Below, piece after piece: positions 36,186-48,846 of a DNA stretch of 64,000 nt. The notes beneath the pieces are model-generated. The model made no database searches, was not told the DNA's origin, and saw only the letters and a program-made list of their open reading frames with translations. Source of the DNA: Blumeriella jaapii (Eukaryota > Ascomycota > Leotiomycetes > Helotiales > Drepanopezizaceae); contig VWND01000005.1 of the NCBI GenBank assembly GCA_009599575.1, positions 434,001 to 498,000 of the forward strand, read 5' to 3'. The stretch's first letter is position 1; every line of letters starts with the position of its first letter. The position numbers and the translations under genes were made by a program.

Positions 36186-39100
36186 TGATCTGTTTGCTAC
36201 CCTATCTGAATGCAACGGCATAGCTTGTAGATTCTCGCTAAGATCGGGACTAGGGATATCGAAGGAGTTTTGATGGCGGGATCATCTAGTCTAGATATGA
36301 TATGATATACTTTGTATAATGTATGTCCTTGACAAACATCCCTAGATACTGTACAAAGTCCTCCTCCATCATTCATTCGCCTGGATTTCTATGTCCAAGA
36401 TACACGGATCGACACTCGCCCTAGCACAGGCTCCTTACGTATTCGGAATCCCCACGCAGCTGCTGATCCACGCTTTATGCTACATGCACTAGTTCTGTGC
36501 GATAATATCAAATCCTCCTTTCCCCCCTCCCCCCCATAACCCCCCTACACAAAACACAATCCAAAGTATTGATTTTCTACAACAACTGAACGGCCAGTTT
36601 TTTGATGGGATTCAGCAATTCGAATGATTGGGATTTATCGACTCCAATTTTCAACTTGCATACCTCAGGTTTCCGAGATTGTAGCACTACGTTGCTGCAC
36701 TGTGGTATCCTTAGAAACTTGGTAAATGAATCACGCATCTCCGAATAACGCGCGCACTTATTAGTTGAATCCAATGAACTTTTGGATAAGGCCCTGATCT
36801 TTCAAGTCGAGGTACTAGAGGTTACAGTACCTTTGCCAGACCACCTTGCGATACAAATTTGTTGAGCTACAAAGTTCTACAATCATAAGTTCTGGTGAGG
36901 ATCAGCCTCCTGATTGTAATACAGTAGTAGGTCATTGCTCATCCTGCTTGTTCTGAATGTGAGCGGCTCGGCTGATGCCATCTGCAGGTGAGTGGGTCTC
37001 GCTTACGTCCAAGGACATTTGTTTACTTTTCGTGCGCCCATCCCGATTCAGGGGAAGGCATATATCCCCCAAATGATCCAATGGCCGTGGGTGTGCTCCA
37101 CTGGTAACCAGACTACATGTCAAGCTCCGACATGCTACATCGCCGTTGAAAATTGCATGGCGGTATTACACTTGTTTATTTCCGAATGCCGTTTTGAGTT
37201 CAAGGCTGGTTTCGTGGATTCGATTACACGATCAACTTGCCCAGAGATAGCGCCTGAGAGAACGCGTGAAAGCGAATATTCTGCTGACATCCTGTAAGTT
37301 GTTCTTCCTTCTTCCTTCCACCCTCGCTATCCAACCCTTTCGCCATCCCCGCTATCTTTCTCTCTCTCACAATTATCTATCTCTCTGACATCTCCCCTGA
37401 CATCACATCCTCCGCCTTCATCTCTCTTTCCTCAACCGCCTTTGCACATCCTGTCATCGAGTACCTCGAATGCCAGTCCAAAGCCCTGCTCCCAGCATAC
37501 ATCACAAAACCCTCTCGGGGCCAAGCACACCCGGCTCTAAGCTCCTTGAGCTCGACCAGACGTCCACGATTGCTAAGCAGAGGACTTGATCCCCATCCGT
37601 TCGTGATCGTTCGTTGAGGCGACGTTCGCCGATGGGAGAAACGAGGATCGAGACAAAAAAAACCTACATCTTTGCTCTCCTGCTTCCCGATGTGCCGGGT
37701 CCGATTCCGCAGTTCAATCTCGCCGCCGCCGCCGCAGCAGCAGCATCACCTCACGAATAACTAACTAACAACTACGTCTACCTTAATGCTTCCAATCCGC
37801 CGGGCGAATCTGCCAGGGGGCTGAACTTGAGTGTTTTGACGAAGGCTATCTATGGTCTCTTCTAGCCAAAAGAGTGAAGCGAGCACCAAAGGGTCACGTC
37901 CAGATGGAACCAGGCTCCCGCATTACAGTACAGTACATGCTACATGTTGTAGCGTGAAAGGTCACGTGAGAGTTATAGCCGAGGTCCCGTGACCCTGTGT
38001 TTTCACAACATCCATTACCGAACCGAGCAATTTGGCGTGAAAGGTGCCAAACTATGCACCGGGTGGTCGATGATTGGGCACTTTTGAGCAAGTGGTACAG
38101 TTCAAACCCCGCCCACACTCTCCAGGACCATAAGTAAACTTCCCAACGCGGTCTTCTTCACAAGCGCACGGCTAACTGGAACATACCGCCTCGAGATTCG
38201 CAGCAGATGAGCTCCGGGGCTCATGCCTCAATCGGCGTTCGCGTTCGCCGTGCGGTATGCTATGCCACGCCATGCCATGGCCGTCACCGGCCTGGCTCGC
38301 ACGGCGTGTCAGGCCTGCAACGATCCCGCTGAGCCTGTCTCTCAGGAGCCAGGCTGGCAGTTGCTGACCTGAGAAGACCAGAGGCGGTCTCTCGGAGTCG
38401 TCGAGGATGGTCCTCGGAGATGGGTAGATCCGGAGACGCAATTGGCTTGTTCGGCTGGGGTGGCGGGCGCCTTCGGTGCTGGGGCTCAGCGTCTTCGGGG
38501 GAGGGGCTCGGGGTCAAGGTGAGTATCTTCCTTCCCGGACGCATGTGGTCTGTTTGTCCTTCCGAGCCTGCTTCCGCGCGTGGAGGGCGGTGATGGTGCT
38601 CATGTGTGTGTGTGCGTACTTGGATCCTTGTGGCGCGGGCTTTTTCCGTAACCGGGCACAACACGGGTTTTGGTTTCTGGGGCAGAGAGGGATCTTGTGT
38701 TGTGAGTGAGTGCCTGTTTATGGCAGGCGGGGAAAGCTGCTTCTGGACGAGCTGACTTGACATCTCGGTGGATGATGACGTTTCAATTGAGATCTGGAAA
38801 GGATATTGCATCAACACACATACACACACACATATATACATACATGAATACCACCCTAAACCACAACCCAGTTCTCATCGAAAGCACCTTGACACGTCAA
38901 CCAACCGCTACGCAATTCCGAAACCCAACGGCTTCAGTCCACACCGGCCGATTCCCACGTCCCCAACAAGACAGCACGCACGGGTCCGCACCGCAAACGT
39001 CGCAGTGTGGCGGCTCCCCAATGCTCACGTGGGGTAGCGACCGCTTTGCTTTGCTTTGCTTTGCATGCACGCTCCTGTCGCGAGGGCAGAAGCTGAGAGT

Positions 39101-39763
39101 TCTTCCCGACCACATATCCAGATCAGTTCAGGTTCCGATCCGGGTCCCGGAAAACATCTTTTCGGGACAGGAGAGAGCACGGCGGGCGTGGTGCGGACGC
39201 CGTTGTTGTTGTTGTTGCTGGCGCGCCGGCGGTCAAGGTCGTAAGCGAGGGAGCTGACGTGCGCGGACAGACAACGCTGGGTACAGTAGGAGATGCGTCG
39301 GCGACCAAGCCGGGGTCGGGATCTGCGCACTCGGGTCGCTGTGTGCAGGCAAGCCGTGTGTTTGATCCGGTGTGGCATGTACGCAGAGGACCTGCAGGCC
39401 TCGCTGGCTGGCTCAACGGTGTCTTGGGGATGCTACGATGGGGGTTTTTTCTTGAGTGGATTGCAAAGGGGTTTCGCGGAGTGCTGGACCATTCGATAGG
39501 GAAGGGATGAGAAGCTTACGGGAGGGCCAGCGCAGTCAGCGAGCGGGCGGAGGCAACTGTGGCCAGACGGGACGGGAGTTTTGCAGTGGTTCTCATTGAG
39601 GGAGAGACTGGGCGGTGGTCATTGTGTACGGCGTTCAATTTGGGCCAGTGTGAGAGCGGTAGTAGTATGGAGAGACTGGTAACGCAATCAAGCCCATGTG
39701 TGAACACCGCCTGTGGCAGATATTAGAAATTAACAACAGCTGCACGCTTTGGTTCCCGCTGGG
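36186..39763. other. gene-poor region of about 3.6 kb
   Basis: No gene I can support. A 101-codon plus-strand frame at 36992-37297 (with CSTGNQTTCQAP) and several Ser/Arg-rich frames on both strands have no consistent splicing or family resemblance. 37290-37460 is CT-rich, 38815-38850 is a (CA)n/(TA)n patch, and 37924-37935 carries a GTAC-type string. Possible decayed genes cannot be excluded. Confidence 0.45.
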
Positions 39764-41830
39764 CTAATTATGATCCCGCATCAAGCCCTCCGCTTCTTCG
39801 ACTTCGGTGTCTGGCTGGCTTGCAAGACTCTCCTCGTGGCCTCTGGCGTTCCTTTGGAGGATACCCGCAATCCTCGCCGCATCCGCCCTTCCTTTCTCGG
39901 CATCCACCAGCATCATGAGGGGGAGGGGCAGCAGGATGATGATGGCGAGGAATATGAACGCAGGCCTGATGGAGCCGGTTGTGTCCACAATGATGCCAAC
40001 CACGGCAGGCCCCACAGCTGAGCTGCCTTTGTCGGTTATGGCATACAAGGCGTAGAAAGCGGCTTCGCTTCCTGGTGGAATCAGTTGCCCGAAGAATGAT
40101 CGGCAATAGGATGAAAGACCTCCCATGACGAAGCCATCTAGTCCATCGGGGTCAGCATGTACTCGTCTGGTAGGGGTTCGAGGAAGAAAGCCAGAAATGT
40201 CTCAAGGTGATGCCGTGGCTTGTCAGACGTGAGTAGACAGGGGTTGGTTCGCCAGCAACTTACGGATGAATCCCTACAGAAAATGGTTAGAAGAGACCTT
40301 GTGGCTTGAGGAGAGGAATGGCATACCAGAGGGTAGATCTCCCAGGCTTGTTGCAGCCCGCCCACTCCCCAGGATCTAACGAAGGGGATGTAGCCTAGCA
40401 GACCGTAGAGCGGGATAATTTCCATCGCAAGGATGCACGCGACGATAGTTCGGTTGGTACTCAACTCAAAGCGGCGTGAGATGAGTGGCCAAACAGTGGC
40501 TCCAGCAATTCCTGAAGAGATGGAGGTGATCGACAGTAGCGCAATCGCGACGGTCTCCATTTTCAGTTCCGTGCGAGCAAAAAGGATGGCAGTGCCGGAT
40601 ACTGTGGCGATTGAATCGCTGAGCAGGAACCACGCCACGAGAAAAATCACCATCTGCCGCAGCTGAACAGCAACTTTGATCGTTCGCCACACAGATGCCC
40701 AAGCGAAAGTTGTATAAGCAAAGCAAGACCTCCAAAGGCTTCCCGTAGATATCGTTTTCAGCGGAGGTCCAGGCCGATCTCGAAGCCACATTGAGGAAGG
40801 AACGGTGAAGCAGAGCCACCATGTGCCTACCAACAGGAGGACGAGGCGAAGAGGAAGAGTCGAAGACACCGATAGTTTGGACATGCCGAAAAGCACCAAG
40901 ATACACAGAATCTGCACGAATACCGCGGCTGCGTAGCCAATGCCAACCCCTTTCGATGATATCTGAGTCGACAACTTGAGAGCGGCTGAGTCCTTTGCAT
41001 TGTTGCCGGCATCTGGAGTCCCTTCGAAAGCTGTGCTCTCCGAGATTCCGTCGTTCGAGTCAAATGAGGGCGCTCTCTTCGGCGAGAACATTCCTTTCAA
41101 CTCAGGATGATGATCTCGTTCGTCGACTTGTGGGTGATTCGCGACGAGAAGAGGGAGAAACGAGTTGAGGATGACAAACGAAGAGCCCAGGCATGTAACC
41201 CCGACAACGACGAGCAAAGGGGCCAGCAGAAAAAGCCGAGGGATCACGACGATGAAGAGCATCGACGAGATGGAGCCACAGACGCCGAAGCCTGCCAGGA
41301 ACTTCTTTCGGTAACGCCCTGCAGACAATTAGACTCTGCACAACGAGTACCGCTCACGGAAGTTCTGTACTTACCATGGTCTGCAACCGCGCTGAACGAG
41401 ACCAATGCCAGGGCTTGGACGAACACGGACACGGAGAATGTATACAGGGCGAACGACGAAGTAGTCATGTTGCCCAACACCGGTATCACACACTGATTAG
41501 CGGTAGAACCAGCAGCTCTCGCCGCCACTTTCGCCGCCGCAGTCGCGGAAGATTTGGCCAAGCAAGGCGTGGTTTTGTCTGACCACAGAACACCATTTTC
41601 ACGGCCCAACTGCTCCAGAGTCACGGGAAGAAAAGATCCTGTTGATCGGGTCAGAATTGACGATGGCGAGAACGAAGGCGTGAGTTGGAGAGCTTACCAA
41701 CCCCACAAACAGCAAACACCTCCGCCGCAAGACTGTAGGTGTAAAAGCCTCTCAGCTCTCGGGTGGTGGTCGGCGACACATCTTCGTCGTCGTATCGAGG
41801 CTTGCGATCGCTTGCAATCCCGTCTTCCAT
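39764..41830 (-). CDS. ATG22: vacuolar amino-acid effluxer, Atg22-like MFS transporter
   Basis: Five exons: 41698-41830, 41375-41638, 40327-41318, 40264-40273 and 39764-40137; 590 residues with all phases consistent. Exon 4 is a 10-nt micro-exon. Atg22 features: [59 protein letters not shown], about eleven or twelve hydrophobic segments, a long cytosolic loop after the fourth, [45 protein letters not shown], and a polar C-tail. Atg22 exports amino acids from the vacuole after autophagic breakdown. Pezizomycotina carry several paralogues, so orthology to the yeast gene is not certain. Confidence 0.9.
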
Positions 41831-43594
41831 CTCGGCCGATGTGTGTATGTTGATACTCGACTAGCCGAGACCTGGACCCGAGCGGGCATGTGCTGTGCCG
41901 ATGTGTGCTCTCGTACCCAGAAACCAAGATATTTATAGACAATCTGATGAGCGAAGAGAGAGAGAGAGAGGGGCTGTGATGCAGCGAATCTCTACGTAGA
42001 CACTGAAAAGAAAGAAAGGATTTCGAGAAGGCCGTTGGGCGGGTGCACGTCAATTAAAGAGGAGGATCCGGGAGGCCGACGGTCTGGACGCGATGACATC
42101 ACTAGTGCAACGCGAACGATGCGGATGGAGGGCATTTATAAGACATAGAGAAGTTAGTTGATGGCACATTCATCGCATGAGTACAGTAGATGGCATAGGA
42201 TTACGCAGAACCAAAAATACCTGCTGTACAGTACATGCCTAATGGTCCCAAAGGGCTTGTGTGTACGAAAGGGGGTTTGCCATGGGTCTTGTGCACCCCT
42301 GATTTGCCGGCTATTTACAGCAATGGTTGGCCATCCAGCAAACCCTCCTTTTCTCAACCCGATCTTTTTTAATATTCGAGGCATGGTGCTTATCGATGGA
42401 GTCGTCCGTTTAATAAAAATCTGCCTTTCTCCGATATCTAACATGGTTTTTTCAAGTCCTCGAGCGCCCAACTCTAAGCGAATCGCGATTCCTTAAGGCT
42501 TGTTTTGACGCTTTCCAGATATTGTTAAGTAATGGGATTTAAATTAGAACAACTCTACGGCCCATCCATCGAATGCCTCTCGCATTTGATTTATACTGTA
42601 CAGCATTGCCAGAGCTGGGATTCCGAATCGTATTTGTTTGGCCGCAAAGTTGACTCTTGTTTTCCCGTTCGAATTTCGCTTTCATCGGCTTGCTTCACAA
42701 GTGTGTTTTGGTTTACGGTGCAAGTAAACCTTTTTTCTTTTCTTTCGTACGATGCGGAATACCATTCAGACCAGTGACTGTCTTCAATTGCCGCCTTCGC
42801 CATAACTGATGGATCACCCGTACAGAACGTAACCCGACCATAATACAGCCTTGTCGCTTTCCTCATGCTCGTGCAATGCGTTTTCGATGCACACGATTTG
42901 GTCCCATGTTTCCACCATGTGACTGTACTGTATGTACCTACTGTACTGTACTGTACATAGGCCGATCGTCGTTGGCAATCGAAAAGCCTCAACGCGGACG
43001 TTTCTTCGCCTTCTTGGCCCTTGTGGAAAGAGTCTTGAACGCTACTCGCATTGGTGAATCGAATGTCCAAGGCATTTGGAGGATGCTGATTGCATTTCCC
43101 TTATTGAGGGTTCCTGTGGTACAGTACTGTATATGTGCACAGGATTAAATCAGTGAGAAGAGTAAAGATGCTATACTGTACAGTAAGTTTCGACAACTTA
43201 TGTAAAGGGTGAACGAGACCCACTGCCAACCCCCTTTCGCATGTCGGATCGGCCGACGGGCAAGAGCCGAGGCAAAAACAGTGGATGACTAAGCGAATCT
43301 ACAGTACTGGCCAAGACATCCTGAGCTCTACGGAGCTCGGTCACCACCACCACCACTCAGCCTCGTGTAGCCTCACGATCAATCACCAAAGACTCGCATT
43401 GTCACCCGTTCAGTCCCCATCATCGAAAAGTCTCCAGCCTCGACACTGCCTTCCATCTACATCTGCCGGCATACGAGGACCCCAGCATACAGCACTGTGC
43501 TGTAGGAGGAGGAAGCTGCTTAGCACAGCCCGGCACAGAAGAACACACAGCATCACAATCTTGAGAAGGACGTCGACTACAACACACAGGCAAG
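41831..43594. other. intergenic spacer with GTAC-type strings
   Basis: Divergent spacer between ATG22 and SPT3. GTAC/CTGTAC strings at 42181-42188, 42225-42234, 42596-42602, 42922-42958, 43120-43132 and 43174-43182. No gene seen; 42591-43070 minus is open but unconvincing. Confidence 0.5.
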
Positions 43595-45011
43595 ATGGCA
43601 GACAAGACAGCAAAATACCGGACGGAGATTCAGCAGGTGAGAGGACACAGATGATATCGTTCTACAAGGACAGAAGTTGCTTCCTCGTCAACGACATCAT
43701 TTCGAGAAGAGGCCCCCCTTCAACCCTCGTCCCTTTCGCCCAACTTCTTACTCGTCTCGATTGCCAGTCGAAGTGTACTCAGTCATCGCTATTCAGTGGC
43801 AGTCCATGGACGATGCTGGTAGTTAGTCCTTGAGCAGTGCAAGTGTCAACGGTGTCTCTGCGACATTGGTGAAAGTAGCCTCTCGCCGGATGCGACTAGA
43901 TGGCACGAGCCCTAAAGCCCTTTTTGGAAAGCCGAGCAGTGTAGAGACCAGAAACTGATGTGGTTCTCTGTAGATGATGTATGTGTCTGGAGAGACAGCG
44001 GAAGCATCTGCGGAAACCACCGGTATGATTGAAGAAATTGTACGGCAACAAGTCATCGAAATGGTATGCCGATCAGATCTACCAATCCAAGATCAGAGCT
44101 CTATCATCTTGCAACGCTTCTTCACAGCTTGCTGACCAACTGCAGCTCCGGCAATGCACCGAGCAGGCTTCGCGGAGAGGCAGCAGATCCATTTCCACCG
44201 ATGATTTGATCTTCCTCATTCGGCACGACCAAGCCAAGGTTTCACGACTTCGTACCTTTCTATCATGGAAAGACGTGAGAAAGAACGTCAAGGACTCAGA
44301 TGACAAGGGAGGGGAAGCTGATATTGGCGCAGGTGATGACCCGTCCGGCGCGGCAGCTGGCGGACCAGTGGTTGACACCGCCAAGAAGAACAAGAAAGCG
44401 AAAGTTGGCCTGCCTTGGGAGGTACCGTCGTTCTACAACCAAGAGGTACCGGAACGGGAAGACGAGGAGGACGAAGACGAGGGAGAGATGAACTACGCTA
44501 CCTTGCAGCGTCTCAAAAAGGCAGATGAGCGGACGAAGGCAATGACCAAGGAGGAGTACGTCACGTGGTCCGAATACCGCCAGGCGTCCTTCACGTTCCG
44601 CAAGGCGAAGCGTTTCCGCGAGTGGGCTGGCTTCGGCGTCGTCACGGACTCGAAGCCCAACGATGACATTGTCGACATCCTCGGTTTCCTGACCTTCGAG
44701 ATTGTGCAAACGTTGACCGAAGAGGCCCTGAAGATCAAGGAGCAGGAAGATCTGGTCAAGGACAAGACGGGCGGCGAGCAGACGGGCAAGAAGCGCAAGA
44801 TCCAGGGGCTCTTCGACCCCCCCTCCGAAGGCCGCTTGCCCGTCGAACCGAGACACGTCCAGGAGGCGTTCCGGCGATTGCAGCAGAGACCGACGAAACA
44901 GCGTGCCATGTGCAACTTCTCGAGAGGGCTCAATCGCACGCCTTTGAAACTGGTACGTAGACTCCTCGGCTCGGCTGTGTTAATCGGGCTAATCACGTTG
45001 CACAGTTCTGA
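43595..45011 (+). CDS. SPT3: SAGA complex subunit Spt3
   Basis: Four exons: 43595-43636, 43974-44063, 44146-44952 and 45006-45011; 314 residues. The first intron (337 nt) is long for this genome; the last exon holds only the final residue and stop. Clear Spt3 sequence: [95 protein letters not shown] and [20 protein letters not shown]. The N-terminal histone-fold half pairs with a C-terminal one, as in TAF13-TAF11. Spt3 contacts TBP within SAGA and controls its delivery to promoters in the nucleus. Intact. If the last intron is not spliced, a 37-residue unrelated tail would be added. Confidence 0.93.
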
Positions 45012-47058
45012 TTTTGCGTGCTCTGGATCTATGGCGTACCGGGCGGGCTGGTGTTACGGCTGCTAGGGAGGGAATTGGCTCGGCAAATGGTGATGATATG
45101 GCGTTCGCAAAGATACCAGAAACGAACCTAGACGAGCGTGACACTCTTCAGAGCATCTTCATCGATTTCCAATCTCTCATCCTCCTCACGCTGTGCTGAT
45201 TATGGCCTGTCTCTCTCCTTCTCCACACTAGCCTCGCCTACACCTCTACCCAACAACCTCTACCCAACACACCGTTCATTCCACATCTCCTTCCCCCCTC
45301 GATCGTCCTCCCACACGTCGCTCGCTTCCGACTAAGATGCATGCTCCCAGTAAGCAATTAAGCAAGCAAGCAACGTGTGCAAATCACATCAGGCGGGGGG
45401 GTGGGAGGAGGAGGACGACGACGGTTTCACACCACACGGATACCGCACATCTCTCGTGTAGCAATCTCGCACGGGTCGACATCTGGATCTGGATCTGGAT
45501 AGGGTAGAGCAGAGCAGAAGTAGAGTCGGAGCGCGGCAGGAGGAATCGATCGAGCGTCTTGCGTTCTGGGTACTGCACTGTGCTGTGCTGTGCTGTAGCG
45601 ACGACCTCCACCTCCTCCTCCTCCTCCTCCTCCTCCTCCTCCGACGACGACGACGACGACGACGACGATCCCATCCCCACCCCCAGAAAACGAAGAAGAA
45701 GAAGAAGAAGAGAGAAAAATCTTTGCGTGAAGTGGGGTTTGGATTGGCTGCCCCTCTTCCTTGTCTTCCCTTCCCTCATATCTACACAGTAGTGGAGTTC
45801 TCGGCTCTTTGGAGTGGCTACGGATGGGTTGGTTGGTTGGTATGTAGGTATATACAGTACTGTACAGAGCAGTGCAGTGCAGTGCAGTGTAGTGCTATGT
45901 TATATTGTACTGTACTGGACGGTATAGGTACTATAGTATGCAGTAAGGTTTACGCATCAATTACAGCACAGCACAGCACAGCACAGCACAGTATATGCAT
46001 ACAGTATATTATTGCACAGTACATTATTGCACAGTACATTATTATACAATATATTATTATACAGTACATTATTATACAGTGTATTATTGTACAGTACATT
46101 ATTGCACATTACATGATTGTACAGTACATTTTTCTGCAGTACATTATTGTGTAGTACAAAACTGTACAGTATTTTTATCCTCCCTCCAAGCGAGAACAGA
46201 ATGCTTCGTCCCAGAGTGTATATATACAGATATACAAACATACATGCACATTCAGGACTCCAACGTACAGTAGGTAGGTAGGTCATCATCGGCAAAGCCA
46301 CGTCTCTAAAATAAACCCATACACATACACATACACATAAACGCATGTAAACATACTACATACACAGGTTTGCCTTTGGAGACAAGTGTTGGAGGAGGGG
46401 CTCATCACCGCTCGCTTCTTGTACCGTACCGTACCGTACCGTACTGGACGTACAAGCAGCACATAGGCCAGGGGTTGAGCTCGAGACTCGGGACGACGAC
46501 GCGGGAGCGGGCAACGGCGCGGTGGATCGGACCGCCCGGCCGACGAACGGTACCGATGGATGTATGTACCTGGGTTCTGCTGCTTTGCTCTCCGGGGAGA
46601 CGGCGTGCGAGCTAGCTAGGGGCGGCGTGGTGGAGGGCGGGGGATGAGCGGTGTCGGTGTCGGATGGGGGTTTGCATGGCTGGATCTGGGGAAGGTGAAA
46701 AGGGATGAGGGATGGAGCATTCACTCGGGAGGGGGTGGGTTGGCGTTGGTTAGATGGGTATCGGCCTTGGTACGGTGCTGTGCAGTACAGTCTGTACAGG
46801 GCGGCGAGGTGGCGAGCGTGAACGGGTAGGGAGGGGACTTGGAAAGCTTGTGTTGACGTTGGCCCAGGCGGCGAGAGCTGACCATCCGAGCCTCACCATG
46901 GCATCGTGCGATCGGCCCGAGAGAGCATTTACGGCGGCTGGACAACGAGTCTGACAAGTCGGAAGCGCAAGAAAAAAGGGCTTTTATCATTCGTGAATCA
47001 TCTAATGAGCTACGGTTGGCGTCGTCGATGCTTCTCGTCCACGCAGACACCGGGTTCG
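45012..47058. repeat. intergenic region dominated by simple repeats
   Basis: Holds (CTC)n then (GAC)n at 45607-45668, (GAA)n at 45690-45712, GTAC-type strings at 45856-45915, a (ACAGC)n patch at 45964-45990, the 46 kb minisatellite (separate entry), a (GTACC)n run at 46425-46445 and strings at 46783-46797. No gene seen. Confidence 0.65.
45991..46170. repeat. AT-rich minisatellite built on a CAGTACATTATT core
   Basis: About ten degenerate units of 14-18 bp with the core (A)CAGTACATTATTGCA, from TATATTATTGCACAGTAC to the GTACAGTATTTTTA at the end. It looks like local amplification of the GTAC-type string that is dispersed elsewhere in the window. Confidence 0.8.
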
Positions 47059-47753
47059 TCAAGCACCGACCATGGCATTGGAGCTCCTCCAAGTCGCAAT
47101 CTCCTGCTCGCTCAACTCCCGCAGCTTGTTGACGCTCGCCGGCTTGCCCGTCACCACGCCCTGCGCCAACTCCACGCCTCTGCTGATCGCGTTCTTCCTG
47201 ACCAGCGCGTACGTCGCCGTGGCCGCCGAGACCTTGATGATGCCGATGCGGGGGTCCTCCGGGCCGCCGTCGTGCTTGCCATCGCCGAGGTCGCCCACCC
47301 AGGCCTTGAGGTGAGAGGAGTAGTACTTCTTGACGACGGCGCGGTCGGTGATGATGGCGGCTTTGCCCGACACCGAGGCCCATTCGCCCGAGGAGTTGAG
47401 GAAGGAGATGTTGACGTTCGAGTCGGAGTCGATCTCGTCGGTCTTGCCGGACTCCGTGTTGGTGTGGAAGATCAGGTCGATGCCGCCGGCTTCCTGCCAC
47501 GGTGGCACGTCAGTTGAACGCGTCCCACGCGGTACAGTTGGTGACGGGGCAGGCTTACTTGAGCAGCCAGGGCCATGCATCTGGAGACGAGCGCGCCAGA
47601 TGAGCCGTCACGCGTCGTCATCATGCCGAACTTGGAGGCCTTGATGAATTCGGCGAGATCTTCGATCTTCTCCTTGATGGAGGTCTCGTCCTTGTTGGCC
47701 GCCTTGTAGGGGTCTGCTGGCTTGGAGCCGGTATCTGCGTTGGAGAAGGACAT
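47059..47753 (-). CDS. bli-3: BLI-3 (blue-light-induced) PNPOx-like flavin-binding protein
   Basis: Two exons, 47559-47753 and 47059-47493; 209 residues, phases consistent. Strong match in pattern to Neurospora BLI-3: MSFSNADTGSKPADPYKAAN, KIEDLAEFI, SKFGMMTTR, LVSRCMALAAQEAGGIDLIF, HTNTESGKTDEI, WASVSGKA, VKKYYSSHLKAWVGDLGDGK, GPEDPRIGIIKV and QGVVTGKPASVNKLRELSE. The fold is the pyridoxamine-5'-phosphate oxidase-like split barrel. In N. crassa the gene is induced by blue light through the White Collar complex; whether that holds here is inference. An upstream in-frame start (47987) would add a basic Thr-rich leader that could act as a mitochondrial presequence, but the conserved N-terminus begins at MSFSN. 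Confidence 0.9.
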
Positions 47754-48744
47754 CTTGGGGGGGGTGGTGGTGGTGGTTTTGGTTGTGGTTGTTCTTGTTG
47801 TTGTTGTTGTTGTGAAGAGGGTTCTAGGGCTGGGTCTAGGGCTGGGTCTGGTTCTGGTACTGGTACTGGTACTGGTGTAGAGGTCGTTGGGTCTGGAGAA
47901 GGGTGCTGTTAGCGAAGCGGCCCGTCTGTTGGGTGGTGTGTGGATGTGTGCTGGACGAAACGGTCGAGAGGAGATGAAGCGGTGCATGGTTGGAGATGGG
48001 AGAGAGAATAGAAGTAGACGACTGACTTACTGCTGGAAATTGAGAAGATGAGGTTGGGTATGGGACGACGGGATGGTGGAGTCGCTGGCCTCCTACTTAT
48101 ACTCCCAGTATCGTCATTGATTCAACAGATCGAGCGGCCCCTCGCTTGACGTCATCTTTCCTTGCGGGCAAGCTCAGCACCTCAAATTCGGCAGGAATGT
48201 ACAGTGCATACGGTACGGTACTGTACATGCAGTATGTTCTTACAGCACGGGACTGTACTGTACGTGAGCACGTGAGTGGCCACGATGCCGGGCGTGTCTG
48301 GCTTTCGTCTAGATACTACTGTACAGTATGTACGGTGCATCATTCTCCACATCGTACAATGCAAAGCACTTTACAGGACTTCCTGTCCTGTCCTGTCCTG
48401 TCCCGTCGTTGAGTGCCCTCGCAGTGGGCGTCACGTGGTCGCGCCCCTCTAGCGCGACCACAGCTCAACAGCTGTCGGCTTCGGATCGCGTGAGATCTTT
48501 CCCTCTCACCTTTCTCGAATGACCAACACCATATCGCGACTTCACTTGTGCGGGTTTTTCGGTGACATTCACGGCATCCCACACCCAGCGACCTCCCTCG
48601 ACTCTGTCTGGCCTTCTTCTCCTCCCCTTCTTCTCTTTCCATTCACTCTCTTCAAGCGCCGCTGCAGCGCCCCGCATTCGAACAAACCGAGTGGGAAGCA
48701 TTCATTATCAACAATCACTTCCTCCGACGCATTTCACCGCCGAA
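47754..48744. promoter_or_regulatory. divergent promoter region of bli-3 and the F-box-like gene
   Basis: Contains GTAC-type strings at 48198-48230, 48252-48262 and 48317-48330, a (CCTGT)n patch at 48382-48402, and a (GGT/TTG)n stretch at 47760-47815 in the bli-3 leader. No gene seen. Confidence 0.45.
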
Positions 48745-48823
48745 CCACTCACCACTCACCACTTACCACTCACCACTCACTACTCACCACTCACTACTCA
48801 CCACTCACTACTCAACCCACGAG
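48745..48823 (+). repeat. minisatellite of CACTCACTACTC-type units in the 5' leader
   Basis: Tandem ACCACTCACCACT / ACTCACTACTC variants ending 24 bp before the start codon of the F-box-like gene. Confidence 0.8.
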
Positions 48824-48846
48824 TGTGACTGCTTCGACACATCACC

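Noticed and set aside
47754..47987. Mitochondrial presequence on BLI-3 from the upstream in-frame start
   Set aside because: The added part is Thr-rich low complexity and the family N-terminus begins at MSFSN.
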